Assembly: GCF_021462225.1 (NCBI RefSeq)
Contig: NC_061797.1
Span: 2,721,001-2,785,000, forward strand
Direction of reading: 5' to 3'
Length of the DNA: 64,000 bases
Source: Girardinichthys multiradiatus
Taxonomy: Eukaryota > Chordata > Actinopteri > Cyprinodontiformes > Goodeidae
Part shown: one piece after another, positions 22,150-32,303 of the stretch
Numbering within the stretch: position 1 is the first letter of the stretch
Layout: the number at the start of each line of letters is the position of its first letter
The notes under the pieces: generated by a model
The model's input: the letters and a program-made list of their open reading frames with translations, nothing else
Told to the model about the DNA's origin: nothing
Databases searched by the model: none
Made by a program: the position numbers and the translations under genes

Positions 22150-22335
22150 CAGAGGTTGGACAGTGAAACTGAAACACCTGTCATTTTAGTGTGGGAGGTT
22201 TCATGGCTAAATTGGACCAGCCTGGTAGCCAGTCTTCATTGATTGCACATTGCACCAGTAAGAGCAGAGTGTGAAGGTTCAATTAGCAGGGTAAGAGCAC
22301 AGTTTTGCTCAAAACATTGAAATGCACACAACATT

Positions 22336-23453
22336 ATGGGTGACATACCAGAGTTCAAAAGAGGACAAATTGTTGGTGCACGTCTTGCTGGCGCATCTAT
22401 GACCAAGACAGCAAGTCTTGGTGATGTATCAAGAGCCACGGTATCCAGGGTAATGTCAGCATACCACCAAGAAGGACGAACCACATCCAACAGGATTAAC
22501 TGTGGACGCAAGAGGAAGCTGTCTGAAAGGGATGTTCGGGTGCTAACCCGGATTGTATCCAAAAAACATAAAACCACGGCTGCCTCAATCACGGCAGAAT
22601 TAAATATGCACCTCAACTCTCCTGTTTCCACCAGAACTGTCCGTTGGGAGCTCCACAGGGTCAATATACACGGCCGGGCTGCTATAGCCAAACCTTTGGT
22701 CACTCATGCCAATGCCAAACGTCAGTTTCAATGGGGCAAGGAGCGCAAATCTTGGGCTGTGGACAATGTGAAACATGTATTGTTCTCTGATGAGTCCACA
22801 TTTACTGTTTTCCCCGCATCCGGGAGAGTTACGGTGTGGAGAAGCCCCAAAGAAGCGGACCACCCAGACTGTTGCATGCCCAGAGTGAAGCATGGGGGTG
22901 GATCAGTGATGGTTTGGTCTGCCATAACATGGCATTCCCTTGGCCCAATACTTGTGCTAGATGGGCGCGTCACTGCCAAGGACTATTCAATTCAGTTTAT
23001 TTATATAGCGCCAATTCACAACACATGTTGTCTCAAGGCACTTCACAAGTCAGGTACATTCGTTCCAACTACCGAACCATTCTTGAGCACCATGTGCATC
23101 CAATGGTTCAAACATTGTATCCTGAAGGCGGTGCCGTGTATCAGGATGACAATGCACCAATACACACAGCAAGACTGGTGAAAGATTGGTTTGATGAACA
23201 TGAAAGTGAAGTTGAATATCTCCCATGGCCTGCACAGTCACCAGATCTAAATATTATTGAGCCACTTTGGGGTGTTTTGGAGGAGCGAGTCAGGAAACCT
23301 TTTCCTCCACCAGTATCACGTAGTGACCTGGCCACTATCCTGCAAGAAGAATGGCTTAAAATCCCTCTGACCACTGTGCAGGACTTGTATATGTCATTCC
23401 CAAGACGAATTGACACTGTATTGGCCGCAAAAGGAGGCTCTACACCATACTAA
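22336..23453 (+). pseudogene. Tc1 family A transposase interrupted by a SINE-like insert
   Basis: The frame is open from MGDIPEF to KDY at about 22986. It contains the helix-turn-helix and the first DDE box (FSDEST), and the Trp codon lost in copy 1 is intact (KERKSWAVDN). After 81 bp of inserted sequence plus a 5-bp duplication the protein resumes in another frame (YRTILEHHVHP) with YQDDNAPIHTA and SPDLNIIEPLW and ends at TAA 23451-23453. Without the insertion the gene would be free of stops as far as I can read. Confidence 0.88.
22987..23067 (+). mobile_element. 81-bp SINE-like insertion with ACTAY target duplication
   Basis: Copies 1 and 3 or their reading frame show the empty site. Flanks are actat (22982-22986) and actac (23068-23072). 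The inserted sequence contains tatatagcgccaattcacaa and gtctcaaggcacttcacaa, the same repeat as at 34015-34115. Confidence 0.8.
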
Positions 23454-23588
23454 TAAATTATTGTGGTCTAAAACCAGGTGTTTCAGTTTCATTGTCCAAC
23501 CCCTGTATATATATGTAATTCAGTTTTGTGTAAATGCAGCATAAATGCACTGAATTGAATTGACTTGAATTATAAATTAAACGCTTAC

Positions 23589-23750
23589 CGCTGGAACTCT
23601 GCATTTCTGTTCAGTTCATCTGCTATTTTTAATAGCTGATCCACCACTTCTTTTACTTCTGGATCATCTTGTTCATGTGGCCTTCCTCCCAGATCCTCTG
23701 AGAGAACATGCCGACTGGGGTCCTCCGTGCTTATACGCTCTATCACATAC
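23589..23750 (-). CDS. bax: bax-like exon with BH3 domain, 162 bp
   Basis: The acceptor is tgtgttacag and the donor gtaagc. It reads [13 protein letters not shown] through to [19 protein letters not shown]. The BH3 helix has the L-x-x-x-(A/G)-D pattern with an Asp that normally pairs with a groove Arg of partner proteins. It leaves two bases of an Arg codon, which the next exon completes. Confidence 0.92.
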
Positions 23751-24349
23751 CTGTAACACATACAACCCGTGATCAAAAAGATTCAACAGACAAGGTCAGG
23801 CAGTTGATGCAGATAAACATTTAAAAACATGTTATGGTGTAATTTTCACTGATGTAAAGCCGTTGAATAAAGATACTGACAAGTTCAAATCTTCTTAAAA
23901 TAGAAAATGTATTTGTCTTTTAACAACCATGCTTTTTGCTTTTAATTTAATTTACTAGTAAATAGAGCTACTAAAACATACTCAGGTCCATGTGTTTTTT
24001 TAAACTTGGCTAGATAAAGCAAGAGTTAGCAATCTCCTCTTGTTGCTGAAAACATGCACACACAAAAATGTAGACAAAGATAATCAACCTAAAAAGTTCA
24101 GGGCATTGCATGTTTATTTCCTTTTTTTTTACTGGGAGATCCAAATTATGTTTCGAATCTACAATGATTTACAGAGCCTTTTTTCTTTCTTTTTACAGAT
24201 TACTTTTCTAGTTTCATTAAACTGTTGTGTGTTTAGTTTATTGTTGATTTTAACCAAAGAAAATAAGAATTTTGTTTGATATCCACAAGACCTGCACTAC
24301 GGTTGCTCATTGAATATTCTTAGTGTTTTTAACCATCTCCAAATCCCTG

Positions 24350-26049
24350 AGAGATCTATGGAAAGAAACTTGTGCCATCAGACACTGAATTTGTATTGCT
24401 CAGACTGAATCTGTATTTGCGTAATTTGAAATTAAATGCATTGGTTTAAAAATCTATTTCACTAAACTGAAACTGACTTTAATGTTTAAACTGAATTTTT
24501 GGTTTGAAACTGAATCCGTTTGCTTTGAAAATGGCTTTGCTTTGTATTGAAAATTCAATTTGATTACTTTCACTTTCAGTTGTATAATTCAATTTCAGTT
24601 CCAACATTAAGTTTTTTGTGTCACACATCCGGGTCCTTGAAGCCACAGATTAATCAAAAACAGATTCGCTGTTTCACGGATGTCATTCACTATTGCCGTG
24701 TTTAAATTCAGGGGCTGCATCCTTTGAAGGTCGCATTTGTAGGTCGATTACATCATGGTGAGGCAATGAAGCTATCCAACTTCGAAGACTACATCGAATG
24801 CGGCCGGCAAATGCGTCCCTCTCTCCCCCAGATTTGTAGGATGAGTCCTTGTATCCTTGGTGGCCCACCTTATACCATGATTCATAGCATGTCGAACCTG
24901 AACATGAAATATCTAAACGCTTTATCAAGATATCGCTTAATTGTACAAGTGCGCCAACATGTTCGGAGATGTCCGCAGCCCCAGCACCTCAACCGCGCTA
25001 AACCCCGAGAGAACAGCTGACTCATGGTACATTGTTTTCAAACTCCCACTGGGTTTCCCTAATGAGTGGCAGTTAAACAGATATAATGCAGTCAGATGAT
25101 ATCTAATAATAATGTTTGGTTTATTTATTATAATTATAATTATTATTATTACTATTCTACAAATAAACTTAATAAACTTAAACTTTGTTCCTAACGTTAA
25201 TATGTTAGTATTTAAGTTGTTAAAAGCTTTACAAATCAATACACAAATGTTATTTGTCCTCAATGTATTTTATCTACAGTGTAAAATTTTCATATCTATG
25301 AACACCAAAATGACTTTGAACATTTTAAATGGCTGAATAATGAATAAGATCATAAAACAAGAACATTTTAAACAAAATATAAACCATCAGCAAAATGTAA
25401 AAGGGTAAATAAAAACCATGTAGTTATTTGCAGTGGAGACAGCTGTATTAACCTTCAGGCGCCATTTGTTCGGCTTCACAACTCTGAGCTTCACGCTAAC
25501 ACGGTTGCTTGGCAATAGAAATTACGCTCAGGTAAGGGCAGGAGAAACGCAGACCGACGTAACACACTATGCTAACTTGGCATGTTTAGCTAATAGCAAC
25601 AGGTAGCAAAAGTGTTACTGTGAGTGACCTCCGCCAAGCTCATGCTGCCCTGTTCCAGCTCAAAATGCCATAAAGGAAGTTTAACCTGATGTGAAACGTA
25701 AATCGATTAATCTGTGTTTGATTAATCTGTGGATTGAAGGACCCGGATGTGTGACACAAAAAACAGAATTTTGGAACTGAAATTACTTTCACTTTCAGGT
25801 CTGAAATTCAGTCAAACTGAATTATTAATACAACGAAATACATTTTAAAAGGCAAATAAATTCAGTTTCAACCCATTAAATTCAGTTTCAAAGCAAACAA
25901 ATTCAGTTTCAAACCATTAAATTTAGTTTCAGTTTAGTGAAATTCATTTTCAAACCAATACATTTAATTTCACATTAAGCAAATACAGATTCAGTCTGAG
26001 CAATTTATATTCAGTTTCTGATGGCACAAGTTTCTGCTCATAGAGATCC
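24350..26049. mobile_element. Non-autonomous long-inverted-repeat element related to Harbinger
   Basis: Outer arms of about 300 bp (24350-24655 and 25725-26049) are inverted copies ending agaaacttgtgccatcag. Each arm is made largely of about 20-bp units resembling attcagtttcaaaccatt. The inner left part (24710-24900: ggggctgcatcctttgaagg, then atttgtaggtcgattac) is homologous to the minus strand of 56090-56270, the region upstream of the Myb-like gene in the Harbinger element. No transposase ORF is present. It sits in the 5.7-8.2 kb bax intron region. Confidence 0.75.
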
Positions 26050-26289
26050 TTCTGTGTCCAAGTCCCAGTAGATCAGCAGCAAATACTCAGACCGGAGCAT
26101 CTAGCACAAAGAGCCATGTTGCCGAACCACCTTCGATGCTTGCTTTAAACTTCAGCAAGTCATCTTCACTATCACTAGATGTCAAAATGCATTGAGGTGT
26201 TGCCATCTGAATAGCTGATTCTATGTTTGTATGAAACAGTTGAACAGCATCTGAATTGACTGAGTGGCGGTGGTAGAGCTGAGCTGGAT

Positions 26290-26880
26290 AATGTTTCTAC
26301 CTGGGCTATCATTGCAGTGGCAGTGATGTGGTGTGTCTGTGTGGTTGCGGGGCGTGGTGGGGGATGCTGGTCCCGAGTGCTTGCCCCTGGCCGGGGACCT
26401 CTTGCCGGGTGCGAGTGTTTTTGTGTGTACGCATGAGGGTGGGAATGTGTGATTGTGACGGTGTGTGCCTGTTTTTTGTGTCAGGTTGGGTTTTGGGCTG
26501 CTCCCTCTCCTGGATCAGTTTAGGCCCCCCATCAAATGTTGGGCCTATTTCTTCTGCACTGTGGCTGCTGGGTGGTTCCCCTGGGACTCTCCCCTGCTCT
26601 TCTCTGGGGGGTTGCGGTAGTCCCGACGGTGGTTCTCCTGGGGTTCCTGTGCTCTGGGGGGCCTTTGGATGTCTGTGGCTCGGATCTCCTCTGTATCTCT
26701 CCCGGGTCAAGGGGGGCAGGTCTGTGGCTTCTCACACTCACTATTGCATATTTTTATGGAGAAACCTAGTATACACAAACGCGCTCACACTCAGACCCAC
26801 AGGTGCTTAAATTCAGGTGTTAACAGATACATAAATGTCCTATACTGAGGAGCATTTACCACTATATACATCTTGCATTG
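26290..26880. repeat. G/T-rich segment, candidate dispersed repeat
   Basis: The composition is strikingly GT/GC-rich (ggggcgtggtgggggatgct, gtgtttttgtgtgtacgcat). It is followed by cacactcactattgcat and cacactcagacccacagg. It resembles repeats found around LINE 5' regions in killifish-type genomes, but I cannot name it. Both strands show proline- or glycine-rich ORFs that are compositional artefacts. Confidence 0.35.
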
Positions 26881-27284
26881 ATAAGTATCGTGCACTTTTC
26901 AGTAAAAAAGCTGGTAATATGAACGTTTCTGCAGGTGTAGAAGCAAGCAGGGTGTTATCTTGTAATCTTTCTTTCTTTCCTCCATTCTTTTCTTCCTTCT
27001 CTTACCTTTTCCTTTTTGCCCCACCTTTCTCTCTTTCGTGCTTCTTTTTTTCCCCGTTTCATTTCTGTCTCCGTGTCCATAACAATTAAAATAATCTGAA
27101 AGCAGTTTCTAAAAAAGTTTATTTTATAAATATCAAGTAGAGCTTTAAAGGGTTAGTTGTAATGCTCCACTTGTGAAAGTAAATCTGTTGGGCTTTTTCT
27201 TGGCACTCAGACAACAATTCTGAGCCCTACTCTGCTAGACAGGACACGGTTAATAAAAATCAAAAAAAACATTTGCACAGGTCA

Positions 27285-27565
27285 TTTGGCAGGAGGCGGA
27301 GTAGACCAGTACAAGTGCATCACAAGGAAACAGACAGGATCAACAACCAAGAATGCACGCACTCACTTCTTAGGGGCCATTAGATAAGCCAAATAAATTA
27401 ACCTAACATGAATATTTTTAGACTGTGGAAGAAAGCCAGAATACTCAGAGGGAACCTGAGGAAAACATGTAAATTCTATGCAGAAAGATCCCAGGTTAGA
27501 ATTAGAACCCAGACCTTGTTGCTTGTTGGCAAGGGTACCAACAACTGCACCACTGCTCCATTAGG
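27285..27565 (+). repeat. Degenerate teleost dispersed repeat
   Basis: The run aggcggagtagaccagtaca, agactgtggaagaaagcca, atgcagaaagatcccagg and gaacccagaccttgttgc follows a very common fish repeat that normally ends near caactgcgccactg. Here the last part reads caactgcaccactgctcc. The class is unknown to me. A short piece of the other end of the same repeat type lies at 40490-40570. Confidence 0.45.
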
Positions 27566-28639
27566 GTGATAGCAGGGAGACTTTTTGACCACAAACATTT
27601 GGAGCCTACTGCAAAAGCTGAAACTTAACCTAACATATCTTCCAGTAAGTATGAATAATGTTGGTATGGCTAAAGCTTTAAATCCTCAACAAACAGCTGG
27701 TGCACAACTAAAGTCAGACAAGTGACTATTTTTAGGTATCATCTGCCTGAGACCGCTGTCATAATGTATGTTTCCACAGCCGGAATTTCTTCAGGAACGA
27801 AGAGTCATTGGGTCATTGTTAACAAAGTTTACAATGACCCAAAGCCTGGTACACGGTCGTCTTCGGGCCTTGGCGCTGACTAGGCAGAACTTCGAACTGT
27901 ACGACACAAAACTCACATGTTAAATGTTTGTATTTTAAGTCTTGTATGTGATAATTCAATACGTAGTTATAGGCATCTAAGGATTCATAAGCCCTCGGTT
28001 TTTCTTTACTATTCACACTTGTATGAATAGATAATGCTTCAAGTCTCAAAATGTGATACAGATTAAATTACTGCTTTCACTGATACCTGCAGTTCTGTGA
28101 CATTCTTCTTTTATTACTTGGCTAGTTTTTCAGAATGCTAAGCTACTTATAAATGTCCAAATGGCTCCAGTTTAAGATATAATGTAACCAAACATAACCT
28201 ATTTGTGTCTGATGATAATAAAATAAAACAACTTCAGCGTAACCTCCCACAGGGATCGCACATTGGTGTCCCGTGTGAGAGTTGAGGACAATCTGACTCC
28301 ACTCAATGTTTGTGACTGATATCATGGGAACCTCTGCCACACAGTAACAGTGTAAATACCACAATAACATTTCTGACAGAACGACGTACAGATGCTTTTC
28401 AAGGAATTTCTGTGTCACCTATGTTATACAAACAAAACAGGAACTGAGAATATTATTGAGATAAATTATTGACTGGCGAAAAACAGTAACACTCGAACAT
28501 ATATTCATCCAGAAAATAATAAGGCATTTAATCCCGGTCTGATCACTCTCCTGACGTAGATTTCTGCAGAGTATTTGTGCCCCAAAATCTTCGAGCTCCA
28601 AAAAAAAAAAAAAAACACACCATTTTTGACACTTTCCTT

Positions 28640-28870
28640 GTGCTAGAGCACAGCGAAAACATAGACCAAACCCAGGGTTAGTTCAATAAACCCTTCTACC
28701 GGGCAGGGTTGGTACACAGAGTATGTTGCAGGGGTAACTTGACTCAGAGTAACGGCTACCTGGCTTTCTGAAACCGAAAACTCAGGGTATGCACATACTT
28801 ACCCCAGAACCTACTCTGAGATCTCACTTACCCTGCTTTCTGAAACAGGGCACAGGTAGGTATAGATCTC
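28640..28870. repeat. Possible DNA-transposon terminal region
   Basis: The sequence has internal near-repeats (tggctttctgaaac and tgctttctgaaac; actcagagtaac and actctgagatctcactta) that read like a subterminal region of a fish DNA transposon. No second end was identified. Confidence 0.25.
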
Positions 28871-29497
28871 AGGCCACTCAACCGGATGTAATCCTGTCAG
28901 ATCGTCCATCCATTGAGTGAGTTTTTATGGCTCGACAAATCTGGTTCCGTCTGTTAAAGATTACGTTTAAAATAGCTATTGCGGTCCTGGACTGTAAGTA
29001 ACCTTACATTTTCAGATAAATTTGGATTTTCTACAGTCATTGTTAAAAAAACAAGCTAACAAAACTTGCTAGCTACCGTTGTTAAAGTGTTCAGGGGAAT
29101 CTTTCTGCCTCCAGCTATGCCCCGCCATACATCACAATGTATACCAACTGAAAAAGGGTCTATACATTTCTTCACAGTTTAGCCTACGTGGTCTTTAAAC
29201 AATAACTGCAACAAAACAACGTGAGAATAATGCTCTCTTTAGCTTATTTTACTGCTTTTATTAGCATTCTGAAGACTTCTGTTCAGGTTGGCAGAGATTT
29301 ATGTTCCATAATCGCAGCAGTACTATTGCAGGACACAGAGCTTCTCAGCATCAGGGGAAGTAATCTACATAAGTAACCTGGTTTTTAGACCCCACAGTGG
29401 AAACACACCACAGAAATAGTTTAGATAAATAAAAAGGTTCCAAGGAAAAAAAACACTCAAGAGCCCATAGTTAAAACATGTCTATAATGAGACTCAC

Positions 29498-29546
29498 CCT
29501 CTGAGCACCACCACTCCTTGCTCCAAGATGGGATCATCAATGACAT
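29498..29546 (-). CDS. bax: bax-like exon (N-terminal helix region), 49 bp
   Basis: The acceptor ttctttcag precedes the exon and the donor gtgagt follows. It reads DVIDDPILEQGVVVLRG, split at both ends (two bases in, two bases out). The two trailing bases plus the first base of the next exon make Gly, and the reading continues YVIERI. The exon happens to begin ATG, but that ATG is out of frame with the conserved protein, so the start codon lies in an upstream exon not located here. Confidence 0.85.
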
Positions 29547-29603
29547 CTGAAAGAACCACATAAAATATCATTAATATAAAATTTTAAAGGTTAAAGTTTA
29601 AAG

Positions 29604-29612
<9 letters not shown>

Positions 29613-29641
<29 letters not shown>
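29613..29641. repeat. (CA)n microsatellite
   Basis: About 14 CA units abut the 3' end of the IS630-like element. Confidence 0.95.
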
Positions 29642-29645
<4 letters not shown>

Positions 29646-29646
29646 T

Positions 29647-31026
29647 CACTGCTCAAAAAAATAAAGGGAACACTCAAATAACACAGCCTAGATCTGAATG
29701 AATGAAATATTCTCATTGAATACTTTGTTCTGTACAAAGTTGATTGTGCTGACAACAAAATCACACAAAAATCATCAATGGAAAATCAAATGTATTAACC
29801 AATGGAGCCCTGGATTTGGAGTCAACCACAAAATTAAAGTGGAAAAACACACTAGAGGCTGATCCAACTTTGATGTAACGTCCTTAAAACAAGTCAAAAT
29901 GAGGCTGAGTATTGTGTGTTCCCTCCACGTGCCTGTATGACCTCCCTACAACGCCTGGGCACGCTCCTGATGAGACGGCGGATAGTCTCCTGAGGGATCT
30001 CCTCCAGACCTGGACTAAAGCATCCGCCAACTCCTGGACAGTCTGTGGTGCAACGTTGGTGGATGGAGCGAGACATGATGTGCTCAACCGGATTCAGATC
30101 TGGGGAACGGGCGGGCCAGTCCATAGCTTCAATGTCTTCATCTTGCAGGAACTACTGACAAACTCCAGCCACATGAGGTCTAGCATTGTCCTGCATTAGG
30201 AGGAACCCAGGGCCAACCGCACCAGCATATGGTCTCACAAGGGGTCTGAGGATCTCATCTCGGTTCCTAATGGCAGTCAGGCTACCTCTGGCGAGCACAT
30301 GGAGGGCCATGCGGCCCTCCAAAGAAATGTCACCCCACACCATTACTGACCCAGTGCCAAACCGATCATGCTGAAGGATGTTGCAGGCAGCAGATCGCTC
30401 TCCATGGTGTCTCCAGACTCTTTCACGTCTGTCACATGTGCTCAGTGTGAACCTGTTTTCATCTGTGAAGAGCACAGGGCGCCAGTGGCGAATTTGCCAA
30501 TTCTGGTGTTCTCTGGCAAATGCCAAGCGTCCTGCATGGTGTTGGGCTGTGAGCACAACCCCCATTTGTGGACGTCGGGCCCTCAAACCATCCTCATGGA
30601 GTCGGTTTCTAAACGTTTGTGCAGACACATGCACATTTGTGGCCTGCTGGAGGTCATTTTGCAGGGCTCTGGCAGTGCGCCTCCTGATCCTCCTTGCACA
30701 AAGGCGGAGGTAGCACTCCTGCTGCTGGGTTGTTGCCCTCCTACGGCCTCCTCCACGTCTCCTGGTGTACTGGTCTGTCTCCTGGTAGAGCCTCCAGGCT
30801 CTGGACACTACGCTGACAGACACAGCAAACCTTCTTGCCACAGCTCGCATTGATGTGCCATCCTGGATGAGCTGCACTACCTGAGCCACTTGTGTGGGTT
30901 GTAGAGTCCGTCTCATGCTACCATGAGTGTGAAAGTACCACCAACATTCAAAAGTGACCAAAACATCAGCCAGAAAGCATAGGTACTGAGAAGTGGTCTG
31001 TGGTCCCCACCTGCAGAACCACTCCT
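29647..31026 (-). mobile_element. IS630/Tc1-superfamily element (family C), 5' end lost at a (TA)n tract
   Basis: The terminus cactgctcaaaaaaataaag at 29647 is the right-hand end (minus orientation) of a DNA transposon that I recognise as common in teleosts. The opposite end is cut at 31026 where a TA microsatellite begins, so no matching TIR is visible. It encodes one transposase pseudogene. Confidence 0.8.
29894..30916 (-). pseudogene. IS630-like transposase with one internal stop
   Basis: The start at 30916 ([20 protein letters not shown]) was chosen because it opens the helix-turn-helix domain; an earlier Met at 31078 arises from the TA repeat. Motifs are [17 protein letters not shown] (HTH), a [14 protein letters not shown] linker, [21 protein letters not shown] and SPDLNPVEHIMS (DD34E). 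A TAG at 30152-30154 interrupts the frame 17 codons before SPDLNP; the same frame then continues to a stop at 29894-29896. Otherwise it is open for about 340 codons, so the lesion is a single nonsense change. Confidence 0.85.
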
Positions 31027-31027
31027 T

Positions 31028-31067
<40 letters not shown>

Positions 31068-31077
31068 TACACACACA
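31027..31077. repeat. (TA)n-(CA)n microsatellite
   Basis: TA units pass into CA units between two transposons whose adjoining ends are both missing. Confidence 0.95.
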
Positions 31078-31079
31078 AA

Positions 31080-32240
31080 TTATTTTCTAATCAGCCAATC
31101 ACATGGCAGCAACTCAATACATTTAGGCATGCAGACATGGTCAAGACGATCTGCTGCAATTCAAACCGAGCATCAAAATGGGGAAGAACGGTGATTTAAG
31201 TGACTTTGAACGTGGCGTGGTTGTTGGTGCCAGACGGGCTGGTCTGAGTGTTTTGGAAACTGCTGATGTACTGGGATTTTCACGCACTACCATCTCTAGG
31301 GTTTACAGAGAATGGTCCAAAAAAAGAGAAAATATCCAGTGAGCGGCAGTTCTGTGGCTGCAAATGCCTTGCTGATGCCAGAGGTCAGAGGAAAATGGCC
31401 AGACTGGTTTGAGCTGATTGAAAGGCAACAACAACTCAAATGACCACTCGTTTCAAACAAGGCATGCAGAAGAGCATCTCTTAATGCACAACCCATCAAA
31501 CCTTGAGGCAGATGGGCTACAGTAGCAGAAGACCACAGCGGGTGCCACTCCTGTCAGCTAAGAACAGGAAACTGAGGCTACAATTTGCACAGGCTCACCA
31601 AAATTGGACAATAGAAGATTGGAAATTGTTGCCTGGTCTGATGAGTCTCGATTTCTGCTGAGACATTAGGATGGTAGAGTCAGAATTTGGCATCAACAAC
31701 ATGAAAGCGTGGATCCATCCTGCCTTGTATCAATGGTTCAGGCTGGTGGTGGTGGTGTAATGGTGTGGGGGATATTTTCTTGGCACACTTCGGGACCCTT
31801 AGTACAAAGTGAGCATCGTGTCAACGCCACAGCCTACCTCAGTATTGTTGCTGACCATGTCCATCCCTTTATGACAACAGTGTATCCATCTTCTGATGGT
31901 TACTTCCAGCAGGATAACGCGCCATGTCATAAGGCACGAATCATCTCAGACTGGTTTCTTAAACATGACAATGAGTTCACTGTACTCAAATGACCTCCAC
32001 AGTCACCAGATCTCAATCCAATAGAGCACCTTTGGGATGTGGTGGAACAGGAGATTCACATCATGAATGTGCAGCCGACAAATCTGCAGCATCTGTGTGA
32101 TGCTATCATGTCAATATGGACCAAACTCTCTGAGGAATGTTTCCAGTACCTTGTTGAATCTATGCCATGAAGGATTAAGGCAGTTCTGAAGGCAAAAGGG
32201 GTCCAACCTGGTACTAGCAAGGTGTACCTAATAAAGTGGC
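31080..32240 (+). mobile_element. Tc1-like element (family D), 5' TIR lost
   Basis: The 3' end is recognisable as tgtacctaataaagtggctgg. The usual mirror copy of this at the 5' end is absent next to the (TA)n-(CA)n tract. It encodes a degraded transposase in the plus direction. Confidence 0.75.
31178..32225 (+). pseudogene. Tc1-like transposase, multiply broken (family D)
   Basis: The start at 31178 reads MGKNGDLSDFERGVVVGARR, then AGLSVLETADVLGFSRTTIS (helix-turn-helix). Frameshifts follow near 31320 and 31640. The frame from 31709 contains GGGGVMVWGIFSWH, FQQDNAPCHKAR and, after a stop at 31990-31992, SPDLNPIEHLWDVVEQ. The DDE residues are thus recognisable, but at least three lesions break the gene. 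Confidence 0.8.
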
Positions 32241-32303
32241 TGGTGAGTGTGTATATATATATATATACAAATATACACACATACACACATATACATATAT
32301 ATA

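Larger units (their letters stand above)
22150..23505 (+). mobile_element. Tc1/mariner transposon, family A, copy 2, with 81-bp insertion
   Basis: The left end cagaggttggacagtgaaac and the right end attgtccaacccctg (followed by TA) are inverted matches. Inside, gtcattttagtgtggg directly follows the TIR, showing the ancestral family A arrangement without the gypsy piece seen in copies 1 and 3. It lies in the large bax intron. Confidence 0.9.
14471..29546 (-). other. bax: bax-like gene: span of the five recognised coding exons
   Basis: Five minus-strand exons (29546-29498, 23750-23589, 15429-15297, 14755-14651, 14569-14471) join with consistent phases. They give 181 codons plus stop, preceded by two bases of a split codon. 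The order of domains is that of BAX: an N-terminal helix-1 region (DPILEQGVVVLRGYVIERI), BH3 ([12 protein letters not shown]), BH1 ([20 protein letters not shown]), a BH2-like QQGGW and a C-terminal hydrophobic tail anchor. BAX-family proteins move to the outer mitochondrial membrane during apoptosis and permeabilise it through BH3:groove oligomers. In BH3 the usual Gly-Asp is Ala-Asp. The first coding exon was not found in the window. Teleosts carry more than one bax gene, and the divergence here suggests a bax paralogue; which one is unresolved. Introns of 81 bp, 541 bp, 8.2 kb and 5.7 kb are seen, the larger two filled with transposons. Confidence 0.88.

Noticed and set aside
21940..22242. 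100-codon ORF with Ile-Tyr repeats
   Set aside because: The repeat part is translated (TA)n; only its first third belongs to the L2 relic.
26309..26810. Overlapping Pro- and Gly-rich ORFs on both strands
   Set aside because: They arise from GT/GC-rich low-complexity DNA; no domain, splice context or family match.
28143..28418. 91-codon minus-strand ORF in the bax intron
   Set aside because: No conserved motif and no splice signals consistent with the bax phases on either side.
30993..31199. ORFs between elements C and D
   Set aside because: They read through TA and CA repeats and end at the element D leader; no protein family.
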